Assembly (NCBI RefSeq): GCF_000717025.1
Contig: NZ_JNXG01000020.1
Location: forward strand, 62,001-126,000
DNA: 64,000 bases
Direction: 5' to 3'
Source of the DNA: Streptomyces atroolivaceus
Lineage (GTDB): Bacteria > Actinomycetota > Actinomycetes > Streptomycetales > Streptomycetaceae
In this document: in pieces, positions 49,100-57,875 of the stretch
How the letters are laid out: each line of letters starts with the position of its first letter
Position numbering within the stretch: the first letter of the stretch is position 1
Made by a program: the position numbers and the translations under genes
Notes under the pieces: model-generated
Database searches by the model: none
Seen by the model: only the letters and a program-made list of their open reading frames with translations
Told to the model about the DNA's origin: nothing

Positions 49100-52012
49100 A
49101 TGGAGCCCACTCCGGAGCAGAGTCCGCATCACGCGTACCCCGACCACTGGGAGGCGGACGTGGTGCTCCGCGACGGTGGCACCGCACGCGTCAGGCCCAT
49201 CACCACGGACGACGCCGAGCGGCTGGTCAGCTTCTACGAGCAGGTGTCCGACGAATCGAAGTACTACCGCTTCTTCGCCCCGTATCCGCGTCTCTCCGCC
49301 CGGGACGTGCACCGCTTCACCCATCACGACTACGTCGACCGGGTGGGGCTCGCCGTCACGATCGGCGGCGAGTTCATCGCCACCGTCCGCTTCGACCGGA
49401 TCAACGGACAGGGCCGGCCCGCCTCCGCCCCCGCGGACGAGGCCGAGGTCGCCTTCCTCGTCCAGGACGCGCACCAGGGCCGAGGCGTGGCGTCGGCCCT
49501 GCTCGAACACATCGCGGCGGTGGCCAGGGAGCGGGGCATCCGCCGCTTCGCCGCCGAGGTGCTGCCCGCCAACAACAAGATGATCAAGGTGTTCCGGGAC
49601 GCCGGGTTCACCCAGCAGCGCAGCTTCGAGGACGGCTCCGTCCACCTCACCCTCGACCTGGAACCCACGGCCGAGTCCCTCGCCGTCCAGCGCGCCCGCG
49701 AACAGCGGGCCGAGGCACGTTCCGTCCAGCGCCTGCTCGCCCCCGGGTCCGTCGCGGTCATCGGCGTCGGCCGGGAGCCCGGCGGCGTGGGCCGGACCGT
49801 GCTGCGCAATCTCCTCGGCTCGGGTTTCACCGGGCGCGTCCACGCGGTGAACACGTCCTTCGCCGCCGACCAGGGCACCGTCGACGGGGTGCCCGCGCAC
49901 CGCTCCGTGGGCGGGATCGGCGAGCAGGTCGACCTCGCGGTCGTCGCGGCCCCCGCCGAACGCGTGCCCGAGGCCGTCGCAGACTGCGGCGAGCACGGGG
50001 TCCAGGGTCTGGTCGTCCTCTCCGCCGGATACGCCGAGCGGGGTGCCGAAGGCCGGGAGCGCCAGCGGGAGCTGGTCCGGCAGGCCCGCTCGTACGGCAT
50101 GCGGATCATCGGACCCAACGCCTTCGGCATCATCAACACCTCCGGCGCGGTCCGCCTCAACGCCTCGCTCGCCCCCGAGTCGCCCCAGGCCGGGCGCATC
50201 GGGCTCTTCACCCAGTCCGGCGCCATCGGGATCGCCCTCCTGTCCGGCCTCCACCGCAGGGGCGCAGGGCTGTCGGCCTTCATCTCCGCGGGAAACCGGG
50301 CCGACGTCTCCGGCAACGACTTCCTTCAGTACTGGTTCGAGGACCAGGACACCGACGTCGCCCTGCTGTACCTCGAATCGCTCGGCAATCCCCGCAAGTT
50401 CACCCGGCTCGCCCGCCGGACGGCCGCCGTGAAGCCCGTGGTCGTGGTGAAGGGCGCCCGCCACAGCGGAACCAATCCGCCGGGCCACGCCGTGCCCGTC
50501 AGCCGTATCCCCGATGCGACGGTCTCCGCCCTGATGCGCCAGGCGGGCGTGATCCGCGTCGACACCGTGACGGAGATGGTCGACGTCGGCCTGCTCCTCG
50601 CCGGCCAGCCCCTTCCGGACGGCCCCCGGGTGGCGATCCTCGGCAACTCGGAGTCGCTCGGTCTCCTCACCTACGACGCCTGCCTGGCGGAGGGGCTGCG
50701 CCCGCGCCCGCCCCGCGACCTCACCACGGAGGCGAGCCCGCAGGACTTCCGGGACGCACTGGCCCAGGCGCTCGCCGACCGGACGTGTGACGCCGTGATC
50801 GTGACCGCGATCCCCTGGGTGGGGGAGAACGGCGAGGCGGAGACCGGCGAGGGCGAGGTCCTGGCGGCCGCGCTGCGTGAGGCGGCGGCCACCGGCCCCG
50901 CCAAGCCGGTGGCGGTGGTGCACGTGGAGATGGGCGGACTGGCGCAGGCCCTCGCCGCCGCGACGAGCACGGCCACCCCGCCCGCGCACCGGCCCGCCGC
51001 CCCCGTGGCCGCCCCGGGGCAGGAGCCGCCGCCGTCCGCCCCACCCCCGTCCGGCGCGCCGGGCGCGGGTGCGGACCGGGCCGTCGCCCCGGCCGGGCCC
51101 GTGCCCGGAAGCACCGGTCGCCCCGGTCCCTCCGCCGGGCGGATCCCCGCCTACCCCGCGGCCGAGCGAGCCGTCCGCGCCCTCGCCGAAGCGGTGAAGT
51201 ACGCGCAGTGGCGGCGCCAGGCGGCCGCCCCCGGCAAGGTGCCCGAATTCCTCGACGACACCATCGACGAGCACGGGACGGCGGGGCTGATCGGGACGCT
51301 GCTCGGCCCGGACCCCGACCCACGGGGCCGCCCGCTCACCCACGACGAGGCCGGTGAGCTGCTCTCCCGCTACGGCGTCACCGTACGGCCGGCGCTCCCC
51401 GCGCCCGATCCGGACGCCGCCGTCCGCGCCGCGGCGGAGCTCGGCTACCCGGTGGCCCTCAAGACCACCGCACCCCATCTGCGGCATCGCGCCGACCTCG
51501 GCGGTGTCCGGCTCGACCTCGCCAACGAGAGCGCCCTGCGCCGGTCGTACGACGAACTGACCGATCTGCTCGGCACGCCCGCCGAACTCCGTCCCGTCGT
51601 CCAGGCCATGGCACCCAGGGGTGTCGACACCGTCGTCAGGGCGTCCATCGACGCCGCCGCCGGTGCCGTTCTCTCCTTCGGTCTGGCCGGCGCCCCCTCG
51701 GAACTGCTGGGCGACACGGCCCACCGGCTCGTGCCCGCCACCGATCGCGACGCCGCCGAACTGATCCGTTCCATCAAGGCGGCTCCGGTGCTGTTCGGCT
51801 GGCGCGGCTCCGCGCCGGCGGACACCGCGGCGCTCGAAGAGCTGCTCCTGCGGGTGTCACGGCTGGTCGACGACCATCCCGAGGTGGTCTCGGTCGCCCT
51901 GGAACCCGTCGTCGTGGCGACGCAGGGCCTCACGGTGCTCGGAGCGAGTGTCCGGCTGGCCCCGCCGCCCGCCCGCAGCGACCTCGGCCCGCGCCGGCTC
52001 CCCGTCTACTGA
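49100..52012 (+). CDS. Pat-type protein acetyltransferase: GNAT domain fused to NDP-forming acyl-CoA synthetase-like domains
   Basis: A 970-residue fusion. A GNAT domain comes first (about 20-190, acetyl-CoA loop in VQDAHQGRGVASALL). A CoA-binding/succinyl-CoA-synthetase-like part follows (about 205-620, GSVAVIGVGREPGGVG... GLFTQSGAIGIA), then a long Pro/Ala linker (about 625-690) and an ATP-grasp domain (about 745-960). The phosphohistidine site of active synthetases is not evident, fitting a sensor rather than an enzyme. Pat proteins acetylate and silence acetyl-CoA synthetase. The GNAT-first order matches what I recall for S. lividans Pat and is the reverse of Salmonella Pat. It is translated from a leaderless ATG. 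Confidence 0.88.
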   Translation: MEPTPEQSPHHAYPDHWEADVVLRDGGTARVRPITTDDAERLVSFYEQVSDESKYYRFFAPYPRLSARDVHRFTHHDYVDRVGLAVTIGGEFIATVRFDRINGQGRPASAPADEAEVAFLVQDAHQGRGVASALLEHIAAVARERGIRRFAAEVLPANNKMIKVFRDAGFTQQRSFEDGSVHLTLDLEPTAESLAVQRAREQRAEARSVQRLLAPGSVAVIGVGREPGGVGRTVLRNLLGSGFTGRVHAVNTSFAADQGTVDGVPAHRSVGGIGEQVDLAVVAAPAERVPEAVADCGEHGVQGLVVLSAGYAERGAEGRERQRELVRQARSYGMRIIGPNAFGIINTSGAVRLNASLAPESPQAGRIGLFTQSGAIGIALLSGLHRRGAGLSAFISAGNRADVSGNDFLQYWFEDQDTDVALLYLESLGNPRKFTRLARRTAAVKPVVVVKGARHSGTNPPGHAVPVSRIPDATVSALMRQAGVIRVDTVTEMVDVGLLLAGQPLPDGPRVAILGNSESLGLLTYDACLAEGLRPRPPRDLTTEASPQDFRDALAQALADRTCDAVIVTAIPWVGENGEAETGEGEVLAAALREAAATGPAKPVAVVHVEMGGLAQALAAATSTATPPAHRPAAPVAAPGQEPPPSAPPPSGAPGAGADRAVAPAGPVPGSTGRPGPSAGRIPAYPAAERAVRALAEAVKYAQWRRQAAAPGKVPEFLDDTIDEHGTAGLIGTLLGPDPDPRGRPLTHDEAGELLSRYGVTVRPALPAPDPDAAVRAAAELGYPVALKTTAPHLRHRADLGGVRLDLANESALRRSYDELTDLLGTPAELRPVVQAMAPRGVDTVVRASIDAAAGAVLSFGLAGAPSELLGDTAHRLVPATDRDAAELIRSIKAAPVLFGWRGSAPADTAALEELLLRVSRLVDDHPEVVSVALEPVVVATQGLTVLGASVRLAPPPARSDLGPRRLPVY

Positions 52013-52062
52013 CGGGCCCCACGGACCGGAGCACGACGTCCCCGGCAGCCACCGGCCCCCCG

Positions 52063-52068
52063 TAGGAT
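52063..52068 (+). promoter_or_regulatory. -10 box TAGGAT of a leaderless transcript
   Basis: TAGGAT plus seven bases leads to the ATG at 52076; no ribosome site is present. Confidence 0.55.
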
Positions 52069-52075
52069 GGTCCTC

Positions 52076-52672
52076 ATGGCAAAGACCGGTACGACGACCC
52101 AGGGGCTGCGCGCGGCGATCGAGCGCAGCGGCTACTACCCGGCCCTCGTGGCCGAGGCGGTGGAGGCCGCTGTCGGCGGGGAGCCGGTCGCTTCGTACCT
52201 GGTGCACCAGGAGACCACCTTCGACTCCAACGAGGTCCGCCGCCACGTCACGGTCCTCGTCCTGACGGACACGCGCTTCATCGTCAGCCACACCGACGAG
52301 CAGGCCGCCGACACGAGCTCGCCGACGCCGTACGCCACGACGTCCACGGAGTCCGTCAAGCTCGACCGGATCTCTTCCGTCGTGGTCAGCCGTGTGGTCG
52401 CCAATCCGGAGAAGTACGTGCCCGGCACGCTGCCCCGCGAGGTCGTACTGACCATCGGCTGGGGTGCCGTCTCCCGTATCGACCTCGAGCCGGCGGCCTG
52501 CGGCGACCCCAACTGCGAGGCCGACCACGGCTACACCGGCAGCTCCACCGCCGACGACCTGAGCCTGCGCGTCAGCGAGGCCGGCGACGGCCCCGACACG
52601 GTGCGCCAGACCCTCGTCTTCGCCCAGTCCCTCTCCGAGGCCACGGCCGCCACCGCGGCGACCGCCCGCTGA
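52076..52672 (+). CDS. DUF5998 family protein
   Basis: A 198-residue soluble protein of an actinobacterial family without known function. It has a helix (GLRAAIERSGYYPALVAEAVEAA) followed by a beta-rich body with VASYLVHQETTFDSNEVRRHVTVLVLTDTRFIVSHTDE, a pattern like a PH-type domain, and a CGDPNCEADHGYTG turn that might bind metal. Its stop overlaps the start of the next gene (TGATG), so the two are translationally coupled. A role together with that phosphodiesterase is likely but unknown. Confidence 0.65.
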   Translation: MAKTGTTTQGLRAAIERSGYYPALVAEAVEAAVGGEPVASYLVHQETTFDSNEVRRHVTVLVLTDTRFIVSHTDEQAADTSSPTPYATTSTESVKLDRISSVVVSRVVANPEKYVPGTLPREVVLTIGWGAVSRIDLEPAACGDPNCEADHGYTGSSTADDLSLRVSEAGDGPDTVRQTLVFAQSLSEATAATAATAR

Positions 52673-53859
52673 TGGTCCAGCCCGCCTGGCAGGACCCCGT
52701 CCTGCTCGCTCCCGAGACCGCGCCCGTACCGGAGTACGGCAGCGGATCGCTCGCCGACCTGCTGCCGACCCTCGTCGCGGGGCAGGGCGTACCCGGCTTC
52801 GAGGCGGCGATCCCGGAGCTCACGCCCGCCGACCGGAACTGCGTCTTCCTGATCGACGGGCTCGGCTGGGAGCAGATCAAGGCCCACCCGGACGAGGCGC
52901 CCTTCCTGTACTCGCTGCTCCCCACCTCCCGCGGCGGCACCGGCCGGCCGGTCACGTCGGGCTTCCCGTCCACCACGGCGACCTCGCTCGCCTCGGTCGG
53001 CACGGGCCTCGCGCCGGGTGAACACGGCCTCCCCGGTTACACGGTGCGCAATCCGGACACGGGTGCGCTGATGAACCAGCTGCGCTGGAAGCCGTGGACC
53101 GACCTCAAGGCCTGGCAGCCGTACCCCACCGTCTTCAAGCTCGCCGACGCCGCCGGCGTACGCACGGCCCAGGTCTCCGCCCCGGACTTCGAGCAGACAC
53201 CCCTGACCAAGGTCGCGCTCAGTGGCGGTTCCTTCCTCGGCCGGCTCACCGGCGAGGACCGGATGGACCTCGCCGCCGAGCGGCTCGCCGCCGGTGACAG
53301 GTCCCTCGTCTACACGTACTACAGCGAGGTCGACGGCCAGGGACACCGTTTCGGCGTCGATTCCGACGCCTGGCGGGGCCAGCTGATGTACGTCGACGGG
53401 CTCGCCCGGCGCCTCGCCGAGCAGCTGCCGCCCCGGTCGGCGCTGTACATCACCGCCGACCACGGCATGATCGACATCCCGTTCGACGAGCAGTCCCGGA
53501 TCGACTTCGACGAGGACTGGGAGCTGAGCGCCGGGGTCGCCCTGCTGGGCGGTGAGGGCCGTGCCCGCCATGTGTACGCGGTGCCCGGGGCCCAGGCCGA
53601 CGTGCTGACCGTCTGGCGCGAGGTGCTCGGCGAGCAGTTCTGGGTGGCGAGCCGGGACGAGGCCGTCGCGGCGGGCTGGTTCGGCCCGCGCATCGACGAG
53701 CGGGTGTACGGCAGGATCGGCGACGTGGTGGCGGCAGCTCACGACGACGTGGTGATCACCGCCTCGGCCAAGGAGCCGCACGAGTCCGCCATGGTGGGGA
53801 TGCACGGATCGCTGACCTCCGTGGAACAGCTGGTCCCGCTCCTCGAAGTACGTTCGTAG
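52672..53859 (+). CDS. Alkaline phosphatase-superfamily phosphodiesterase/nucleotide pyrophosphatase
   Basis: A 395-residue cytosolic metallohydrolase related to nucleotide pyrophosphatase/phosphodiesterases. Metal and nucleophile motifs are present: LIDGLGW, the Thr/Ser nucleophile in TSGFPSTTATSLASVGTG, YYSEVDGQGHRFG, ITADHGM and MVGMHGS. No signal peptide is seen. The ATG overlaps the preceding stop. The substrate is unknown; nucleotide or phosphodiester hydrolysis is a family expectation. tdk starts 43 bases downstream and could be in the same operon. Confidence 0.87.
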   Translation: MVQPAWQDPVLLAPETAPVPEYGSGSLADLLPTLVAGQGVPGFEAAIPELTPADRNCVFLIDGLGWEQIKAHPDEAPFLYSLLPTSRGGTGRPVTSGFPSTTATSLASVGTGLAPGEHGLPGYTVRNPDTGALMNQLRWKPWTDLKAWQPYPTVFKLADAAGVRTAQVSAPDFEQTPLTKVALSGGSFLGRLTGEDRMDLAAERLAAGDRSLVYTYYSEVDGQGHRFGVDSDAWRGQLMYVDGLARRLAEQLPPRSALYITADHGMIDIPFDEQSRIDFDEDWELSAGVALLGGEGRARHVYAVPGAQADVLTVWREVLGEQFWVASRDEAVAAGWFGPRIDERVYGRIGDVVAAAHDDVVITASAKEPHESAMVGMHGSLTSVEQLVPLLEVRS

Positions 53860-53901
53860 TCCCCGCTTCCCCACCGCACACCGAAAGGCGCCCCTCTTCT
53901 C

Positions 53902-54552
53902 ATGCCCGAGCTCGTGTTCTTCTCCGGGACGATGGATTGCGGGAAGAGCACACTTGCTCTCCAGCGGATCCACAATCGGTCCGCAAGGGGTCTACAGGGC
54001 GTGATCTTCACGCGCGACGACCGGGCGGGAGAGGGAAAGCTCTCCTCCCGGCTCGGTCTCGTGACGGACGCTGTCGAGGCGGCGCCCGGGATGGATCTGT
54101 ACGCCTATGTCGTGGGTCGAATGACGCAGGGCGACAGGGTCGACTACCTGATCGTGGACGAGGCGCAGTTCCTGGCGTCGGAGCAGGTCGACCAGTTGGC
54201 GCGGGTCGTGGACGACCTGAATCTCGACGTTTTCGCCTTCGGTATCACGACCGACTTCCGGGCCAGGCTCTTTCCGGGCTCGCAGCGGCTGATCGAGTTG
54301 GCGGACCGGATAGAGGCGCTCCAGGTGGAGGCGATGTGCTGGTGCGGGGCGCGCGCCACGCACAACGCCCGCACGGTGGGTGGTGAGATGGTGGTGGAAG
54401 GTGAGCAGGTCGTCGTCGGTGATGTGAACGGCCCTGCCGCAGAGGTCGGGTACGAGGTGCTGTGCCGGCGTCACCACCGCCGTCGCATGACGAGCGCCGC
54501 TGCGCATGCCGGCATCCTCTCTCCGGACGTCCTGCCGGTCGCCCCGGCCTGA
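53902..54552 (+). CDS. tdk: Thymidine kinase (type II, TK1-like)
   Basis: A 216-residue salvage enzyme that phosphorylates thymidine with ATP. Walker A is SGTMDCGKST (8-17), the DEAQF box is at 86-90, and the lasso domain zinc ligands are Cys146, Cys148, Cys188 and a histidine at 191 or 192. The N terminus (MPELVFFSG) is typical. A purine-rich stretch GAAAGG lies rather far upstream (about 13 bases). The 3' end of this gene is partly repeated, in mutated form, about 110 bases downstream. Confidence 0.94.
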   Translation: MPELVFFSGTMDCGKSTLALQRIHNRSARGLQGVIFTRDDRAGEGKLSSRLGLVTDAVEAAPGMDLYAYVVGRMTQGDRVDYLIVDEAQFLASEQVDQLARVVDDLNLDVFAFGITTDFRARLFPGSQRLIELADRIEALQVEAMCWCGARATHNARTVGGEMVVEGEQVVVGDVNGPAAEVGYEVLCRRHHRRRMTSAAAHAGILSPDVLPVAPA

Positions 54553-54665
54553 GGCCCGGACCCCGTCACACCGGTCCTGCCGGAGTGGGACGGCGGGACG
54601 ATTCGTCCGTTCGTGAGGGGCCGGGTACGCGACCGTGAATCATCGACGATGAGCTGCCGGCGCTG

Positions 54666-54830
54666 ATGGTGGTCGAGGGGGGAGCAGGTCGTGGTCGGCG
54701 ATGTCGACCGGCCTGCTGCGGACATCGGCTACGAGGTCCTGTGCCGGCGTCGCCACCGCCGCCGCACGACGAGCGCCGCGGCACACGCGGGTGCGGGTGC
54801 ACTGTCGCCGGACGTGCTGCCGGTCTCCTC
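54666..54830 (+). pseudogene. Degenerate copy of the tdk 3' end
   Basis: This stretch realigns with tdk 54388-54552. In two frames it reads MVVEG and then GEQVVVGDV, YEVLCRRRHRRR and LSPDVLPV, matching the last 55 residues of thymidine kinase. One extra G in the GAGGGGGGAG run shifts the frame, two codons are inserted near AHAGAGA, and the tdk stop is lost. By eye the DNA is about 80% identical. No start or upstream part of the gene remains. It lies exactly between the conserved genes and the biosynthetic cluster. Confidence 0.85.
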
Positions 54831-54950
54831 CGGGTGGCTCCCGGCCGGAGCGGCAGCGACGCCGGCGGTGCGGTTCACGGACGGGCGGTTCCGCACCCGC
54901 CGTACGCGTGGTGAGCGCCGTGCGGGTCCAGGACGGCGGCGGTGCGGTGA

Positions 54951-57860
54951 CTACGCGACGTTACCGACGCCGGGGTCGCTGCGGGAACTCCCGTTACTGG
55001 CCATGAGCTGCGGATAGCGCGTCCACAGTTCCTTGGACAGGGTGCCCCGGCCGCTTATACCCAGCTTCTTGTACGCGCGGGTCAGATGCTGCTCGACCGT
55101 GCTGACGGTGATGAACAGCCTGCTGCTGATCTGCCGGTTGGTGTGGTCGAGTGCCGCGAGCTGCGCGACCCGCTGCTCCGCCTCGCTGAGAACCGTTGCG
55201 TCGTGTGCCTCCGTCTGCTTGGCGCTGGGCACCGCGGCCCGTTCGGCGCGTGTGACCGCCGAGCCCCGGGCCGGGGCGGGGACGGACTGGGCCTGCACCT
55301 GACCGACGCCGACAGCCTGCGCCGGAATGCCCCGGGCGGACAGCTTCTGCTGCTCGGCCAGGCCCCGTTGCTCAGGCAGCCAGTGCTGGTCGGTGTGTCT
55401 GCCACCCCGGGGGACGGTGCCGGTCCGCAGCGCCTTGTCGGCCATGCGGACCGTCCTGTCCAACTCCAGCTGGTCGCCCAGGGACTGGAAGCACTCGGCC
55501 GCCCTGCCGAACAGAGCGGAGCGCTCGGCGGGCGGGCTCGCCTGCGCGAGTACGCGTAAGGCGAGACCGCTGCCGTAGGGGTCGTGGTCGGTGGACAGAT
55601 CGATCTGCTGTTTCGCCAGGTCGCGGGCCATCGCGGTGTTGCCGAGGTGCAGGTTCGCCTCCGCGAGGTCGCTGCGCCAAGGCACCAGGGAGGCCGCCGT
55701 CGCGTCCCACTTCCGCACCAGCTGCTGGCACTTCTGGAACTGGCTGACCGCGGCGAGCGGTCGTTTCGTCGCCAGGTAGAAGTGGCCGCACGCGCGTAGA
55801 TAGCCGAGCCCGCCGACCGTTTCCAGCATCGCCTCGGGCACGGGGCGGCGCAGCACCTTGGCCGCCTCGTCGTACGAGCCCCGGGCGATGTCCGCAAGCA
55901 GCAGGACGGTGAGCGGCTGCGCGATCGAGACGCCCCAGTTGTGCTCCCCGAGCATGTCGAGGGACGCGCGGGCCCGCTCGGCCGCGGCGGCCACTTCGCC
56001 CCGTTGCAGCAGGATGCTGGCCCTGAGGCCGTCGAGCATCGCGTGCCAGGTCACGGCGCCGCGCTGGTCGGCCTCCCTGATGAGCTGCCGGCACCAGCGC
56101 TCGGCGCGCTCGCTGTTGCCACTGCGTGCCAGTGCCATGATGGCCATGGCGAGAGCCTCCAGCGAGGTGTCACTGAGACGGCAGTTCTGCAGTATCCGCT
56201 CGGCGCTGGCATCGGTGGTCCTGTCCCCGCCACGGCGCCAGATCTGCATGAGCCCGGCCGCGGTGCGGTCCCACAGTGCGGAACCGGCGTGGGTCCCGGA
56301 GTCGCCGCGCTCCGCCTTGCCGACGACCGGGCCGAAGTGCCACTGGTACGCGAGGTGCAGCTCCGCCTCGGTCTGCGGGTCGATGGACGTCGGCAGGGCG
56401 CTCAACACCTGGTGGGTGCGGACGAAGGTCTTCCGGTCGCCGTGCCACAGGGCGTGCCGCATCAGCGCGAAGCAACCGGGCCCGTCCAGTGTCCCCTCGT
56501 ACGCGGCCTCGCGCAGCGAGGAGCCGTACGCCGAGACGGCCGAGGGGTTGACCCGCCAGGTGTTGTGTACGAGCGACTGGCGGATGGCCCGCTGTTCGTC
56601 CTCGTCCGTCGAGCCGGAGAGCGCCAACTCCAGGCACTGGGTGGCGAACTGGACGTCGTCGCTGAGCATGGCCTGTCCCGCGGCATGGCGCAGGACGGGG
56701 ATCGCCCACGCCGCGGGCGTCTCACCCGCGGCGACGAGGTGTGACGCCACCTCGTTCGGCGTGGCGGCGTTCCAGTACTTCAGCTCTGCGGCCTTGCTGT
56801 GCAGTGTCGAGCGGGCCCCGGGTGCGAGGCTGCCGAGGATCGCCGCCCTGGTGCTGGGGTGCTGGACCTTTCCCCTGACGAGCAGTCCGGCGAGGTCGAG
56901 CGCGTCCATCATGCCCTGGACCGCGTCGGGGTCGATCCCGGTGAGCTTGGCCACCATCTCGGTGCCGCCGTAGTCGCCGAGCACAGCCACGGCGGAAGCC
57001 GTTTCCAGGAGCTTGATGTCGGGCCGGTCGAGGAACGCGTGCACGGCGCGGGCGTATGCCGGGCCCACCGCCGGGCGGCCGTCGCGTTCGCCGGCGAGGT
57101 AGTCGTCGATGAGTGCGGTGGTGAGCAGGGGATTGCCCCCGCCCAGTGCGTGGAGCTGCGCCGGGAGGTCGTGACTGGGCGCACCGTCCAGCGACTCGCT
57201 CAGCGCGGAGCCGATGGCCCGCCTGGACATGGGCTGCAACTGGACGAAGTGGAAGTGCGGCTGGCGCGCGAAGCGTGCGCTGAGCCGCATGTTCGCGGTC
57301 TGGGGGAGCCAGTCCGGCTGACTGAGGATCACCATCATCCTGGTGAACCTGATTCTCAGCTGGAGCTGCAGGATCAGCTTCAGTGACAGGTCGTCGGCGT
57401 AGTGAAGATCGTCGACCGTGATGACGAGCGGGCGTTCACGCGCGAGGCCCAGGAACGCGTCGCAGAAACCGCGTGGGATTCGGGTGTCCGCCTGCGTATA
57501 TCTCGAAACCGCAGTCCAGTCGCTATTCCGCTCGAAAGCCGACTGCGTCGAGGGAACCGTACCGAGACCACTGGGTATGTCGATGGGCAAAGGTGAATTG
57601 GCCAGGAGCTGATCGAGTACAGCGGCATTGATTTCTTGCTCGTCCGGTGCGGCAGTCGCACTCAGCGTCAGGGCGCCCGCACCAGCGGCGTTGTGGAGAA
57701 GTTCGCTCTGCAGTGTCGTCTTACCGCTGCCGACTCCACCGCTTATGACAACCAGGCGCCCAGCTCCGGCTGCGCTGGCTTCGAAACTCTTCCACAAAAA
57801 CGATCCTGCGCCCTCTGGTTCAAGCAGTCGTCTTCGACCGTCGAAGGGTCTCATGTACAC
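54951..57860 (-). CDS. LAL-family (large ATP-binding LuxR-type) pathway regulator
   Basis: A 969-residue regulator of the MalT/LAL type. The ATPase has Walker A GGVGSGKT (41-48) and Walker B LVITVDD (145-151). A long helical repeat region follows (about 330-860), and a LuxR-type helix-turn-helix near the C terminus (about 890-945; LSEAEQRVAQLAALDHTNRQISSRLFITVSTVEQHLTRAYKKLGI). Such proteins activate polyketide clusters. The leucine codon at 55557-55559 is TTA (residue about 768), the only one I found, so translation should depend on the bldA tRNA. The start is GTG 57860 or ATG 57854; both lie in an RNA hairpin. A 30-40 residue Ala/Gln/Arg tail precedes the DNA-binding domain. Confidence 0.9.
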   Translation of the reverse strand: MYMRPFDGRRRLLEPEGAGSFLWKSFEASAAGAGRLVVISGGVGSGKTTLQSELLHNAAGAGALTLSATAAPDEQEINAAVLDQLLANSPLPIDIPSGLGTVPSTQSAFERNSDWTAVSRYTQADTRIPRGFCDAFLGLARERPLVITVDDLHYADDLSLKLILQLQLRIRFTRMMVILSQPDWLPQTANMRLSARFARQPHFHFVQLQPMSRRAIGSALSESLDGAPSHDLPAQLHALGGGNPLLTTALIDDYLAGERDGRPAVGPAYARAVHAFLDRPDIKLLETASAVAVLGDYGGTEMVAKLTGIDPDAVQGMMDALDLAGLLVRGKVQHPSTRAAILGSLAPGARSTLHSKAAELKYWNAATPNEVASHLVAAGETPAAWAIPVLRHAAGQAMLSDDVQFATQCLELALSGSTDEDEQRAIRQSLVHNTWRVNPSAVSAYGSSLREAAYEGTLDGPGCFALMRHALWHGDRKTFVRTHQVLSALPTSIDPQTEAELHLAYQWHFGPVVGKAERGDSGTHAGSALWDRTAAGLMQIWRRGGDRTTDASAERILQNCRLSDTSLEALAMAIMALARSGNSERAERWCRQLIREADQRGAVTWHAMLDGLRASILLQRGEVAAAAERARASLDMLGEHNWGVSIAQPLTVLLLADIARGSYDEAAKVLRRPVPEAMLETVGGLGYLRACGHFYLATKRPLAAVSQFQKCQQLVRKWDATAASLVPWRSDLAEANLHLGNTAMARDLAKQQIDLSTDHDPYGSGLALRVLAQASPPAERSALFGRAAECFQSLGDQLELDRTVRMADKALRTGTVPRGGRHTDQHWLPEQRGLAEQQKLSARGIPAQAVGVGQVQAQSVPAPARGSAVTRAERAAVPSAKQTEAHDATVLSEAEQRVAQLAALDHTNRQISSRLFITVSTVEQHLTRAYKKLGISGRGTLSKELWTRYPQLMASNGSSRSDPGVGNVA
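55557..55559 (-). other. TTA leucine codon (bldA-dependent)
   Basis: Read on the minus strand in the frame of the LAL gene, this is TTA within GCC-TTA-CGC (Ala-Leu-Arg). TTA is very rare in Streptomyces and often marks pathway regulators. Confidence 0.9.
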
Positions 57861-57875
57861 CTACCCCCGTACATG
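57852..57875 (-). promoter_or_regulatory. Hairpin enclosing the LAL ribosome site and start codons
   Basis: CATGTAC (57852-57858) and GTACATG (57869-57875) are perfect complements separated by 10 bases. In the mRNA the loop holds GGGGGUAGGU, the only ribosome-site-like sequence, and the stem holds the candidate start codons. Translation control or protein binding is possible. Confidence 0.55.

Noticed and set aside
54666-57860. Site-specific integration at tdk (att site)
   Set aside because: The duplicated tdk end is only about 80% identical, frameshifted and 110 bases away, and no integrase gene is seen; att repeats should be short and exact at both ends of an element.
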